DNA of 64,000 nt, from assembly GCA_009841115.1 (NCBI GenBank), contig VXML01000031.1:3010-67009 (forward strand), written 5' to 3'. Below the pieces are notes generated by a model. It was not told where the DNA came from. It worked only from the letters and a program-made list of their open reading frames with translations, and made no database searches. Below, one piece after another: positions 34,413-42,442 of the stretch (positions are counted from its first letter, which is position 1; each line of letters begins with the position of its first letter). The DNA comes from Gemmatimonadota bacterium. Lineage in GTDB: Bacteria > Latescibacterota > UBA2968 > UBA8231. A program made the translations under genes and the position numbers.

Positions 34413-35825
34413 CTATTCATCCGCACGCTGTCCAATTGTACCCGCTAGATGATCCATCAAATTATCCAACGCCTGCCGCGATGCGCGGCCACGAAAGGCT
34501 TCAAGCGCCGGATCGTCCGTCTCCACCATCCATTCCTCAAGCGCATTTCTCAAATCCTGAATCTCACCGGCATAGTTGGGATCATCAATCAGGTTGTTCA
34601 GCGCATTGGGGTCGTTGGCAAAGTCGTAAAATTCTTCCAAGACGCGATACGTAAACAAATGATTGCGCGCCGCCAATTCTGAATCGCTAGCCGCTGCTTC
34701 TTCCATCGCCTGCCAAGACCGACTGTTCTGGGATTCATTGCGAAACGCTCGCACGCCATCGGACCAAGGATTGAAAATGTAACCGAACCGCGCATTTTGC
34801 ACGCACCGCATGGGGTAATTGCGCCGCGCCGAAGTCTGGTGAAATTGCGTAAACACCTGCTCGCATCCAGCCTGCTCTGTACCCCGCAACACCGGCAAAA
34901 GCGATTGGCCATTGACGCCGTTTGGAATATCCACGCCAATTGCATCCAGCACCGTCGGCAGGTAATCAATCCCCGAAATAAAATGCTTTGCATCCACGTG
35001 TCCGGCCTGAATAACCGCCGGCCATCGCACCACCCAAGGGGTGCGCGTACTGTTCAAATAACAATTGGTCTTTGCAAATGGAAACGCCATGCCATTATCC
35101 GACAAAAACATTACTAGCGTATTCTCCGCCACGCCCACTTCATCCAACGCGTCGAGCAATCGCCCCACCGTATCATCACAGCGGCGCACGGAATTGTAAT
35201 ACTCGGCTATTTCCAGCCGCACATCCGGTATATCGGGCAAAAATCCGGGGACTATTACTTCTTCTGGCTCAAACGTGCGCGAAGGAGGCACGGCCGGCGG
35301 ATCGAGTTCGCCATACCACTCGGGTTTGTCATTGCCGTAAAACGGGCGATGCGGATCGTGGGAATTAGCCATCAAAAAGAATGGACGACCTCCATCTACG
35401 GCATCCTGCACAAAATTCTTTGCATACTGATAATACACCTCGGGATTTCGTCCCTGCCCCAAACGGCTCTGATCGCGTCCCATATCCCATTGAAAAGCCT
35501 GGTATGGCGTCGAATGGGGTACTTTGCCTAAAATGCCCACATCATATCCCACATCGCGCAAAATAGTCGGCAGAATGGGCACGCCTTCGTAGCGCAAGCG
35601 ATAAAAGCCTTCGCCCCCACTCAGATGCGGATAGCGCCCGGTCATCAATGCAGAGCGGCTCGGTTGACATACCGCAATCGTCACGTGACCGTACCTAAAT
35701 CGCAATCCCTCTGCGGCCAAGCGGTCGATATTGGGCGTTGTTCCCGCAGTCTGACACCCAAATGCCCCCACCGCATCCCAGTTCATGTCGTCTGCTGTAA
35801 TGAGCACAAAATTGGGTCTATTCAT
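34413..35825 (-). CDS. Sulfatase (formylglycine type)
   Basis: 470 residues with no signal peptide. The metal pair DD at 12-13 (ITADDMNWD) and the CxPSR motif at C53 (CQPSRSALMTGRYPHL) are typical; C53 would be converted to formylglycine by an external maturation enzyme not seen here. Later motifs are NSHDPHRPF and MFLSDNGMAF, the latter with the metal Asp-Asn. It hydrolyses sulfate esters of carbohydrates or related compounds, probably in the cytosol given the missing signal. It leads a chain of four coupled genes. By eye it looks more AT-rich than its neighbours, which hints at separate origin but is not proof. Confidence 0.93.
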   Translation of the reverse strand: MNRPNFVLITADDMNWDAVGAFGCQTAGTTPNIDRLAAEGLRFRYGHVTIAVCQPSRSALMTGRYPHLSGGEGFYRLRYEGVPILPTILRDVGYDVGILGKVPHSTPYQAFQWDMGRDQSRLGQGRNPEVYYQYAKNFVQDAVDGGRPFFLMANSHDPHRPFYGNDKPEWYGELDPPAVPPSRTFEPEEVIVPGFLPDIPDVRLEIAEYYNSVRRCDDTVGRLLDALDEVGVAENTLVMFLSDNGMAFPFAKTNCYLNSTRTPWVVRWPAVIQAGHVDAKHFISGIDYLPTVLDAIGVDIPNGVNGQSLLPVLRGTEQAGCEQVFTQFHQTSARRNYPMRCVQNARFGYIFNPWSDGVRAFRNESQNSRSWQAMEEAAASDSELAARNHLFTYRVLEEFYDFANDPNALNNLIDDPNYAGEIQDLRNALEEWMVETDDPALEAFRGRASRQALDNLMDHLAGTIGQRADE

Positions 35826-35961
35826 AAAGGGTTTGCCTCTCTAATGGATAGTGTGAGTGGAGGATTGGCAAGGCGGGTGGAGTTATTGCACAGCGTCGAG
35901 TATAATATAGATTGCCCTTAGCGGAGGCATCCTCATCCCATCCTAATCCATTGGAAAAATC

Positions 35962-36777
35962 ATGCGCTCACTTTACTTCCTATCCTCGTGGCTGCTCGTC
36001 CCGGTCGCTCTTTGCGCGGCCCCTCCCTTTGACCACGGCCCCTTCGACCAAGTGCTGCAAGAGTACGTGGATGACCAAGGCTTGGTCCGCTACGCTGCCC
36101 TAGCCCAAGATCGCGCCCAACTCGATGCCTACGTCGATAGTCTCGGCCTCTATAGCCCCGAAACGCATCCCGACCGCTTCCCCACCCGCGAACACGAACT
36201 CGCCTACTGGATCAATGCGTACAACGCCTTTACCCTGCGGGGCGTCATCGACGCCTATCCCATCGCCACCGTCATGGACGCCTTTGTGTCCAGCGGTTTT
36301 TTCAACCGCCAGACCTTTGTCGCTGGGGGGCGCGAGATGACGTTGGATCATCTTGAAAACCAAATTATCCGCCCAACCTACCAAGATCCACGCATCCACT
36401 TTGCGGTCAACTGCGCGGCCCTCAGTTGTCCACAACTGGAAAACCGGGTCTTTACCGGTTCCGATCTCGATGCCCGCTTGGAACGGGCGCTAACGCGCTT
36501 TGCCCAAGACCCCAACCACGTGCGCCTGCAAAAGAATCGGCTCCACCTGTCCAAAATTCTAGACTGGTATGGGGAAGACTTCTCGGTTTGGTTTCCAACT
36601 GACCGCACCAATCCCGAAAACATGCCCACCATCGTCAACTACCTGCGCCCATATCTTCCCCCGGACCTAGCCGCCGGGCTAACCGAGGATGTAGCCATCG
36701 AATACAACGACTACGACTGGGCGCTCAACGAAGACAAAGAAACGGGAAGCCCCCACCCATCGGAAGACTCCCCGTAA
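35962..36777 (+). CDS. DUF547 domain-containing exported protein
   Basis: 271 residues. A signal peptide (about 1-19, ending ALCAA) precedes a DUF547 domain (about 60-200) with AYWINAYNAFTLRGVIDAYP and HFAVNCAALSCPQL, the conserved Asn/Cys segment. The family is widespread, and its function is unknown (distantly papain- or transglutaminase-like by published predictions). It is encoded divergently from the sulfatase with 136 bases between; TATAAT at 35901-35906 may be its -10. It is probably periplasmic. Confidence 0.88.
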   Translation: MRSLYFLSSWLLVPVALCAAPPFDHGPFDQVLQEYVDDQGLVRYAALAQDRAQLDAYVDSLGLYSPETHPDRFPTREHELAYWINAYNAFTLRGVIDAYPIATVMDAFVSSGFFNRQTFVAGGREMTLDHLENQIIRPTYQDPRIHFAVNCAALSCPQLENRVFTGSDLDARLERALTRFAQDPNHVRLQKNRLHLSKILDWYGEDFSVWFPTDRTNPENMPTIVNYLRPYLPPDLAAGLTEDVAIEYNDYDWALNEDKETGSPHPSEDSP

Positions 36778-36801
36778 TCGTCCTAACGCCGTTGAAAAGT
36801 T

Positions 36802-37644
36802 TTACAAAAAGAACGGATTGTTCTCCCGTTCTTCCCCCACAGTAGTAGCGGGGCCATGGCCGGGAAAGAGCGCGACGTTTGCGTCTAGCGCGAGCAGCTT
36901 CTCGGCCACGGCTTGGCGCTGCATCCGATAGTTGCCCACGCTGCGGGTGCCCCCAAGTGAACCCGCGAAAAGCGCGTCCCCAACAAAAGCCATTTCCTCG
37001 TGGACTAAGCTGATGCCGCCCGCCGTATGCCCAGGCGTGGAGCGCACCTCAAAGCGCAATTGGCCAATGTGGACGACTTCGCCCTCTTCTAGTTCGCCCT
37101 CGATTTGGTCGGCCAAGCTGCTCATTAGAGCCAAGTCGCCACTATGAATCCGCGCTGGCGCAGCCGTGGCGCGACCAATCTCGGCGAGGGCGCTGATGTG
37201 GTCTTGGTGCCCGTGCGTCAGCAAGATCTGTTCGACCGTTAGACCGGAGGCGGCCAAGCGCTGGAGAATTTTATCCGCGTCGAATCCTGGGTCGATGATC
37301 GCGGCACGGCCCGTTGCCGCACAGCCGACGATGTAGCCGTTCATCAGAAAGCCGCTGCCGAGCACCATCATCTCCACCTGCGCCCCAGCCATCGAGCGAC
37401 CCGCCGGATGGCGCGGGAAAAATGCCTGCACCGCGCTCGCCTGCAATTTGCCCGGATGCAATCCGAGCACTTGGGCCAGCCGCTCAATGGTGTCTGCGGC
37501 CGGGATCAGTTCATAGTCTTCGATTTTTGCAATATCCCCAGCCGTCAATCCCACCCGATCGGCTAGTGCTGCAACCGCCATCTCCTGCCCTCGCCGGGCC
37601 TTGGCGACGACGTCGCCGAACTCGTCCTCTAATTGGGTGTACAT
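36802..37644 (-). CDS. XRE-type HTH fused to metallo-beta-lactamase-fold hydrolase
   Basis: 280 residues with GGAGGAAAC directly before the ATG. Residues about 12-70 form an XRE/Cro helix-turn-helix (MAVAALADRVGLTAGDIAKIEDYELIPAADTIERLAQVLGL, read in part). Residues about 90-275 are a glyoxalase-II-like MBL domain: zinc motif THGHQDHI, later STPGHTAGG and LFPGHGPAT. A hydrolase carrying its own DNA-binding domain is uncommon. It might use thioester or similar substrate binding to control DNA, or the HTH may act in protein contact. It lies 14 bases after the lipoprotein gene in the same direction. Confidence 0.87.
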   Translation of the reverse strand: MYTQLEDEFGDVVAKARRGQEMAVAALADRVGLTAGDIAKIEDYELIPAADTIERLAQVLGLHPGKLQASAVQAFFPRHPAGRSMAGAQVEMMVLGSGFLMNGYIVGCAATGRAAIIDPGFDADKILQRLAASGLTVEQILLTHGHQDHISALAEIGRATAAPARIHSGDLALMSSLADQIEGELEEGEVVHIGQLRFEVRSTPGHTAGGISLVHEEMAFVGDALFAGSLGGTRSVGNYRMQRQAVAEKLLALDANVALFPGHGPATTVGEERENNPFFL

Positions 37645-37658
37645 GTTTCCTCCAGCAT

Positions 37659-38321
37659 CTAAGGCTCGACTGAGCCAGCTTGCAAACTGCCCAAGAACTC
37701 ATCAAAGCTGACAGCCCATTGTGCGACAGTTTGGGCCGGGCCGGTCATCTTGAAAAACACCGTGCCCAAGCGGTGAACGGCAATGGCCCCGAGCATCCGG
37801 TAGCCGGGTTGCGGCTCTGAGTCCCCCATTCCCATGCCGGCGGCGAAGGTGCCACTGACATCAACTCCTGTTATTTCGATGTCCCCCACCTGTCGCGTCC
37901 AACGCCGCCCTTGGGCTGGCTGGCCGTCCTCCTGTTTGAACTGGCCGAACCAGCGCTCGATGTTGGCCTCTACGCTTCCGCCTTGCCCCGGGCCGAAGAA
38001 AAAGATACCTAGTGTCGCTTCGCCGGCCGGGCCGGGCAGACCGTATTGAGCCACCCGCATGGAACTGGACGGCTGTTGCGCCACCCAGCCCTCGGGAGCC
38101 ACCGCGCTGAGCGGCCCCAGCGCCTGTCGGCTGCTCACTTGGCCCGACGAGTACGCTGGCGTCATACTGGTTGGCGTTGTGGAGCGGGCGGTGAATCCTC
38201 GCTCGGTCATGGCCTCCTTCGGCTCTTGGTCGCTGAAATTTTGGCTGCATCCGATGGCTCCGAGGATCCCAGCAAAGATCCACGCAGGTCGGCCCCGAGA
38301 TCGAAGAATATTCTTTAGCAT
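37659..38321 (-). CDS. Predicted lipoprotein, unknown function
   Basis: 220 residues from the ATG at 38321 (GTG at 38324 also in frame) with AGGGGA upstream. The hydrophobic N terminus ends in GAIGCSQN, a plausible lipobox with the lipidated Cys near residue 25. The mature protein has no recognised domain but contains paired motifs (LGPLSAVAPEGWVAQQPSSSMR, VAQYGLPGPAGEATLGIFFFGPGQGG) like periplasmic proteins with a mixed sheet. It would be anchored to the inner or outer membrane. It is divergent from the Omp85-like gene. Confidence 0.75.
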   Translation of the reverse strand: MLKNILRSRGRPAWIFAGILGAIGCSQNFSDQEPKEAMTERGFTARSTTPTSMTPAYSSGQVSSRQALGPLSAVAPEGWVAQQPSSSMRVAQYGLPGPAGEATLGIFFFGPGQGGSVEANIERWFGQFKQEDGQPAQGRRWTRQVGDIEITGVDVSGTFAAGMGMGDSEPQPGYRMLGAIAVHRLGTVFFKMTGPAQTVAQWAVSFDEFLGSLQAGSVEP

Positions 38322-38363
38322 CACAAATTCCCCTAAGCAATGAGGCTGGCAAGAGTCACTTAG

Positions 38364-38391
38364 AGCGCGAGAATAAGGCCGTTCTCGCGCT
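38364..38391. repeat. Perfect inverted repeat in the lipoprotein/Omp85 intergenic region
   Basis: Arms of 10 bases, AGCGCGAGAA and TTCTCGCGCT, separated by TAAGGCCG. There is no T-run on either side, so it is not an evident terminator. It lies between two divergent starts and may be an operator or an RNA hairpin in a leader. The region 38322-38495 otherwise holds only the promoter listed below. Confidence 0.6.
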
Positions 38392-38435
38392 GGCTGTCAA
38401 CTTTCTCTCAGCCTGCTTTTTGCGCAAACTTTGGT

Positions 38436-38465
38436 TTGACAAACTGGTTATAGATCGGTTAAGAT
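38436..38465 (+). promoter_or_regulatory. Sigma-70 promoter of the Omp85-like gene
   Basis: TTGACA (38436-38441), an 18-base spacer and TAAGAT (38460-38465). The -35 matches consensus and the -10 matches four of six bases. Transcription would start near 38472, about 24 bases before the ATG at 38496, leaving a short leader without a strong ribosome site. Confidence 0.6.
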
Positions 38466-38495
38466 AGCCGCCAAATTACACCTGCCTCTTAGCCT

Positions 38496-39989
38496 ATGTT
38501 GTACCACCCATATTTCCCGTTGGGGCGGAGCTTCCTGCTCGCGATCCTTTTGCTCTCAACCGGACGCGCGCACGCCGAGGATGATCTTCCCCGTATCCAC
38601 CGCATTGTCATCCACGGCCTTGAGCGCACTGACGAACAGGTCATTCGCCGCGAATTGCTCTTTGCCGAAGGCGATGTCCTCGACTCCACCCTCGTTGCCG
38701 AAACAGCGCGCAATTTGCGGCGCTTGCTCTTTATCGGAGAAGTACACATCCGCTTACTCGACCGACCCGAGGGCGTCGAGGTGACGGTAGAGGATCTCTA
38801 CTCGCGCGCCTTCTCCCCCTTGATTTCGGGACAAATCGACGAATTGAGCTTCGGCGCGGTCGCGCTCGACTACAATTTTCGCGGCCGCGGCCAACGCCTG
38901 CGCTTGGGTCTCGGCAACCAAGCTATTTCCGGTCCTTGGGCCGAGGTGCTCTTTGCCGAGCCGCGTCTTGGCGGAAGCCGACGCGCCCTAGCGGTCCAGC
39001 TCACCACAGGTGCCGAAGGCCACGACCATGCCCTGACTTTCTCGCGGCCCTTTGCTACCTTAGCCGATCGCCGCGCCTATGGCCTTTCCCTGTTCAGCCA
39101 ACAGGCCGTGCGGCGCTTGTACTCGGAAGGCCAGCTAAAAACGCGCTATCAAGACGCGCTCGACGGCAGTCGCATCTGGCTGGTCCGCTCCTATGGCGAG
39201 CAGACGAAGGTGCGCCCCTCAGTGCAATTGCAGGTCTCTCACCGCCGCTTTACCGCGACCACAACCGATGGATACGCGCCCTCCGACCGGACGCGGATCG
39301 TGCCGAGCGTCGGCCTTCTCGTGTGGCGTCCCCGCTATAAGCGCACCCGCTACATCCGCGACTTAGGCCCGCTAGAGGATTTACAAACGGGCAGTTGGCT
39401 GTCGCTGCATTGGGGCTTTGTCCATCGCTCCTTGGGATCGGATCGGACCTTTTCTTTATATCAGGCCCAACTGGCTCCCCGCTTCGAGCCTACCAAGCGC
39501 AGCTACGCCGAACTGACCTTGTTCACTAGCGCGTACCGGGGCAAAGGGGAATTTTACAACCTCTTGGCCTCGGCCTCCGCGACCGCGTACTTCCGGCTGG
39601 GAGTGGTTCATTCGCTCGCCTTGCGCGCCGCTTTGGAAGCCCTGCACCGCAGCGAAGACGCCGACCAACTCCTCCTCGGTCTAGCGCGCGGCTTGCGCGG
39701 CTATGCCCCTCGACGCTACGATGGTACTAGACGTGTTCTTTTTAACGTAGAAGCGCGCCCCACTTGGGTGCGCCGACCTTGGTACACCCTCGCCAGTACC
39801 GCTTTTGTGGACTGTGGCGCGGCTTGGACCCCCGACCACAAAAAAGCCAATTTGGTCTGTTCCCCTGGTTTAGGCATCCGCCTAGGCTGGCCCAAAGTGT
39901 ACAACACGCCGGTGTTGCGCGGCGATATTGCCTACGGATTAGAGGAAGGCTCGTACGAGTTGTCCGTGGGATTAGGACAGTACTTTTGA
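38496..39989 (+). CDS. Omp85-like outer-membrane barrel with one POTRA domain
   Basis: 497 residues. A signal peptide (about 1-27, ending GRAHA) is followed by one POTRA-like domain (about 33-100: [30 protein letters not shown], in part) and then beta-strands to the C-terminal QYF, which fits the terminal aromatic expected for outer-membrane insertion. It resembles the single-POTRA Omp85 relatives found in FCB-type bacteria more than BamA, which has five. It would sit in the outer membrane as a pore or translocon. Its own promoter and divergent position suggest separate control. Confidence 0.8.
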   Translation: MLYHPYFPLGRSFLLAILLLSTGRAHAEDDLPRIHRIVIHGLERTDEQVIRRELLFAEGDVLDSTLVAETARNLRRLLFIGEVHIRLLDRPEGVEVTVEDLYSRAFSPLISGQIDELSFGAVALDYNFRGRGQRLRLGLGNQAISGPWAEVLFAEPRLGGSRRALAVQLTTGAEGHDHALTFSRPFATLADRRAYGLSLFSQQAVRRLYSEGQLKTRYQDALDGSRIWLVRSYGEQTKVRPSVQLQVSHRRFTATTTDGYAPSDRTRIVPSVGLLVWRPRYKRTRYIRDLGPLEDLQTGSWLSLHWGFVHRSLGSDRTFSLYQAQLAPRFEPTKRSYAELTLFTSAYRGKGEFYNLLASASATAYFRLGVVHSLALRAALEALHRSEDADQLLLGLARGLRGYAPRRYDGTRRVLFNVEARPTWVRRPWYTLASTAFVDCGAAWTPDHKKANLVCSPGLGIRLGWPKVYNTPVLRGDIAYGLEEGSYELSVGLGQYF

Positions 39990-40050
39990 TAGTGCGAACC
40001 TTTTGGCATACTTGGAGCGTCTATTAAAAAACAACGCAAAAGGAGGAGCT

Positions 40051-41106
40051 ATGAACGCCAAACTACTCACTCTACTCGGCACGGCCCTGTGTGTGCTTAG
40101 CACGCAAGCCAGCCGCGCCCAAAACTACGCCCAAGCGACGTTTGCCGGAGGATGTTTCTGGTGCATCGAAGCGCCCTTTGACAAGGTCGAGGGGGTCGTC
40201 TCAGCCGTTTCCGGCTACACCGGCGGCGAGCGCGAAAACCCGACTTACAAGCAGGTCAGCTCCGGCGCGACCAAGCACATAGAATCCGTGCTGGTCACCT
40301 TTGATCCCGAGGTTGTTTCTTATCGCCAGCTTCTCGACATCTACTGGCACCAATTCGACCCCACCGATTCAGGGGGGTCCTTTTACGACCGCGGCCATCA
40401 ATATACCTCGGCCATATTTTACCACGACGAAGAGCAACGCGCCTTAGCCGAAGCCAGCAAAGCGGCCCTCGACACGTCGGGCCGCTTTGACAAACCCATC
40501 GTCACACCCATCCGCTCAGCCACCACCTTTTATCAGGCCGAAGAGTACCACCAAGACTACTACCGAAAGAATCCCCAGCACTACAAGCGCTATCGCCGGG
40601 GATCGGGCCGCGACCGCTTTATCGAAGAGACGTGGGGCAAAGACCTCCCGGCTCCAACGGCCAGCGTCCAATACGCCAAACCTCCCATCGACACCTTGCG
40701 CACCAAACTCACAGACTTGCAATTTCGGGTCACGCAAGAAGACGCCACCGAGCGGCCCTTCCACAACCTGTATTGGGACAACAAGGCCGCGGGCATTTAC
40801 GTCGATATCGTTTCCGGCGAACCCCTCTTTAGCTCGCGGCACAAGTTCAAGTCCGGCACCGGCTGGCCCAGCTTTACCCAGCCCCTAGAGCCGGATCACA
40901 TCGTCGAGCACACCGACAATTCGCTGTTTATGACCCGCGTAGAGGTGCGCAGCAAATACGCCGACTCGCACCTCGGGCACGTCTTTCCGGACGGCCCGCC
41001 CCCCACCGGGCTGCGCTACTGCATCAACTCGGCGTCTCTACGCTTTATTCCCGTCGAGGATTTGGCCAAGGAAGGGTACGGCGAGTACGCGGCCTTCTTT
41101 GAGTAA
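40051..41106 (+). CDS. msrAB: Bifunctional methionine sulfoxide reductase MsrA/MsrB, exported
   Basis: 351 residues from the ATG at 40051 (AAAGGAGGAGCT upstream). A signal peptide (about 1-23) is followed by MsrA with GGCFWC (C35) and [13 protein letters not shown], and by MsrB (about 215-345) with SGTGWPSF and RYCINSAS (catalytic Cys). The MsrB half lacks the CxxC zinc pairs (reads YVDIVSG), a common natural variant. It reduces both diastereomers of oxidised methionine outside the cytoplasm and so needs an electron donor there. It is monocistronic, ending at a strong terminator. Confidence 0.95.
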   Translation: MNAKLLTLLGTALCVLSTQASRAQNYAQATFAGGCFWCIEAPFDKVEGVVSAVSGYTGGERENPTYKQVSSGATKHIESVLVTFDPEVVSYRQLLDIYWHQFDPTDSGGSFYDRGHQYTSAIFYHDEEQRALAEASKAALDTSGRFDKPIVTPIRSATTFYQAEEYHQDYYRKNPQHYKRYRRGSGRDRFIEETWGKDLPAPTASVQYAKPPIDTLRTKLTDLQFRVTQEDATERPFHNLYWDNKAAGIYVDIVSGEPLFSSRHKFKSGTGWPSFTQPLEPDHIVEHTDNSLFMTRVEVRSKYADSHLGHVFPDGPPPTGLRYCINSASLRFIPVEDLAKEGYGEYAAFFE

Positions 41107-41138
41107 GCACGAGGGCCTTGGCATGGCAAAAATGCAAA

Positions 41139-41190
41139 CAGCCGGACAACCTTATCCAGAATCAGGATTGGTTGGTCCGGCTGTTTTTTT
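41139..41190 (+). terminator. Rho-independent terminator of msrAB
   Basis: A long stem: CAGCCGGACAACC pairs with GGTTGGTCCGGCTG (one bulged base), followed by seven T residues (41184-41190). It lies 33 bases after the msrAB stop and next to the 3' end of the oppositely oriented tRNA. Confidence 0.85.
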
Positions 41191-41192
41191 AG

Positions 41193-41268
41193 TGGCTCCG
41201 CGGGTAGGATTCGAACCTACGACCAAGTGGTTAACAGCCACCCGCTCTGCCAGCTGAGCTACCGCGGA
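41193..41268 (-). tRNA. tRNA-Asn(GTT)
   Basis: 76 bases with the CCA encoded. On the minus strand the acceptor stem is TCCGCGG/CCGCGGA with a G discriminator. The D arm is GCTCAGCTGGCAGAGC, the anticodon loop CTGTTAA gives GTT, and the T arm contains GGTTCGAATCC. All stems pair. It is the only tRNA seen and has no flanking attachment-site duplication. Confidence 0.97.
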
Positions 41269-41298
41269 ATAAACAAGTATATTAACGAAAAATCGGGC

Positions 41299-41332
41299 AA
41301 AAATCAAATAAGGCCAAGCCGCCAGCGGCCTT
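41299..41332 (-). terminator. Possible terminator of the sigma factor gene
   Basis: On the minus strand, AAGGCC, an 11-base loop and GGCCTT are followed by ATTTGATTTTT. It lies 37 bases after the sigma factor stop and before the tRNA. The stem is short and the T-run is interrupted, so confidence is moderate. Confidence 0.45.
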
Positions 41333-41368
41333 GCGCGCCCACTTTTCTCGCTCCGCAGCAGCGGATAA

Positions 41369-42214
41369 TTAGTCCGCGTAATACTCCTTGAGAGAGTCGC
41401 AGCGAGCAGGGTGGCGGAGCTTCTGCAGGGCCTTTTCCTTGATTTGCCTCACCCGCTCCCGCGTGCGCCCGACATAGGCCCCGATCTTCTCCAAGGTCAT
41501 CGGCTCGTGTCCATCCAATCCGTAGTACATCTTCAAGACGCGCGCCTCGCCTTCGGTCAGGGCGTGCATGGCGTTGTAAATTTCCTCTTTGAGCTCGTCG
41601 CTGGAGAGGGCCTCGTCGCTGGGCGGCTGACTGTAGTCGGGAATCAGATCGCCGAAACAGCGATCCGGTTCGGATTCGTCGCAGGGCATCTCCAGCGAAA
41701 CCGGCCTTTGGGCCAGCCGCAACAGGAACTCCATATCACCGGGTTCGACCTCTAGCTCTTCGGCTATTTCCTCCACTTCTGGAGGACGCCCCAGTCCCTG
41801 TTCGAGCTTGTTGAGCACCCTGTTGACGCGCGTCAACTCGCCGATGCGATTCAGCGGCAATCGCACGATGCGCGACTGATTGGCCAACGCTTGCAGGATC
41901 GACTGGCGGATCCACCATACGGCATAGGAAATGAATTTGAAGCCCTTCGTGCCGTCAAAGCGCTTGGCGGCGATGATAAGCCCCAAATTCCCCTCGTTGA
42001 TCAGATCCGAAAGCGGCAAGCCCAAATTCTGATATTGCTTCGCCACGCTTACGACAAAGCGCAGGTTGGCTTTGACCAAATCGGATAAGGCATCTTCATC
42101 GCCCTCTTTTATTTGCTGGGCGATGGCCACTTCGTCCTCGGACGATAGCCCGACGGCATCCTCGATCTCGTGAAAATACTGATCGACGATAGAATCTGTC
42201 TGCAAGGTAGTCAT
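41369..42214 (-). CDS. RNA polymerase sigma factor, RpoD/sigma-70 family
   Basis: 281 residues from the ATG at 42214 (AGGAGG at good spacing); the longer open frame upstream is leader. Region 1.2 (DQYFHEIEDA), region 2 (DLINEGNLGLIIAAKRFDGTKGFKFISYAVWWIRQSI, in part), region 3 and region 4 with the helix-turn-helix (TLEKIGAYVGRTRERVRQIKEKALQKLR, in part) are complete; region 1.1 is absent. The size resembles primary sigma factors of Bacteroidetes/Chlorobi-type bacteria. It could be the primary sigma or a group 2 paralogue. Its leader has two hairpins, and a matched promoter lies upstream. Confidence 0.93.
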   Translation of the reverse strand: MTTLQTDSIVDQYFHEIEDAVGLSSEDEVAIAQQIKEGDEDALSDLVKANLRFVVSVAKQYQNLGLPLSDLINEGNLGLIIAAKRFDGTKGFKFISYAVWWIRQSILQALANQSRIVRLPLNRIGELTRVNRVLNKLEQGLGRPPEVEEIAEELEVEPGDMEFLLRLAQRPVSLEMPCDESEPDRCFGDLIPDYSQPPSDEALSSDELKEEIYNAMHALTEGEARVLKMYYGLDGHEPMTLEKIGAYVGRTRERVRQIKEKALQKLRHPARCDSLKEYYAD

Positions 42215-42302
42215 AACTCGACGCCTCCTGTTGCTAATGAGCCAGCAGGGGACTCGTGGCTGCATTAAGCTATGATGGTACCTAATATGGACGAGCAGGG
42301 AG

Positions 42303-42349
42303 TTTCGGATGTGGGGGAAATACATCCGAAAGCGGTTCTGAATAAACCG
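42303..42349 (-). promoter_or_regulatory. Two tandem hairpins in the sigma factor leader
   Basis: On the minus strand: CGGTT/AACCG with a 7-base loop (42333-42349), then TTTCGGATGT/ACATCCGAAA, a perfect 10-base-pair stem with a 9-base loop (42303-42331). They lie about 90-135 bases before the ATG in the predicted transcript. No T-run follows, so this is not a simple terminator. A structured leader controlling the sigma factor is possible. Confidence 0.5.
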
Positions 42350-42370
42350 AAATAGAAGAGGATGTAGAGT

Positions 42371-42399
42371 AATATAGGATTTTAAGGTTCTATAATCAA
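42371..42399 (-). promoter_or_regulatory. Sigma-70 promoter of the sigma factor gene
   Basis: Read on the minus strand: TTGATT (42394-42399), a 17-base spacer and TATATT (42371-42376). Initiation would be near 42364, giving a leader of about 150 bases that contains the two hairpins. The surrounding region is strongly AT-rich. Confidence 0.6.
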
Positions 42400-42442
42400 C
42401 TTTTATACGCAACTTTTTTTAAGTACGTAAAACTGCTTTGAC

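Noticed and set aside
41193..41268. tRNA-Asn as an integration site
   Set aside because: No duplicated 3' end of the tRNA and no integrase occur within the window.
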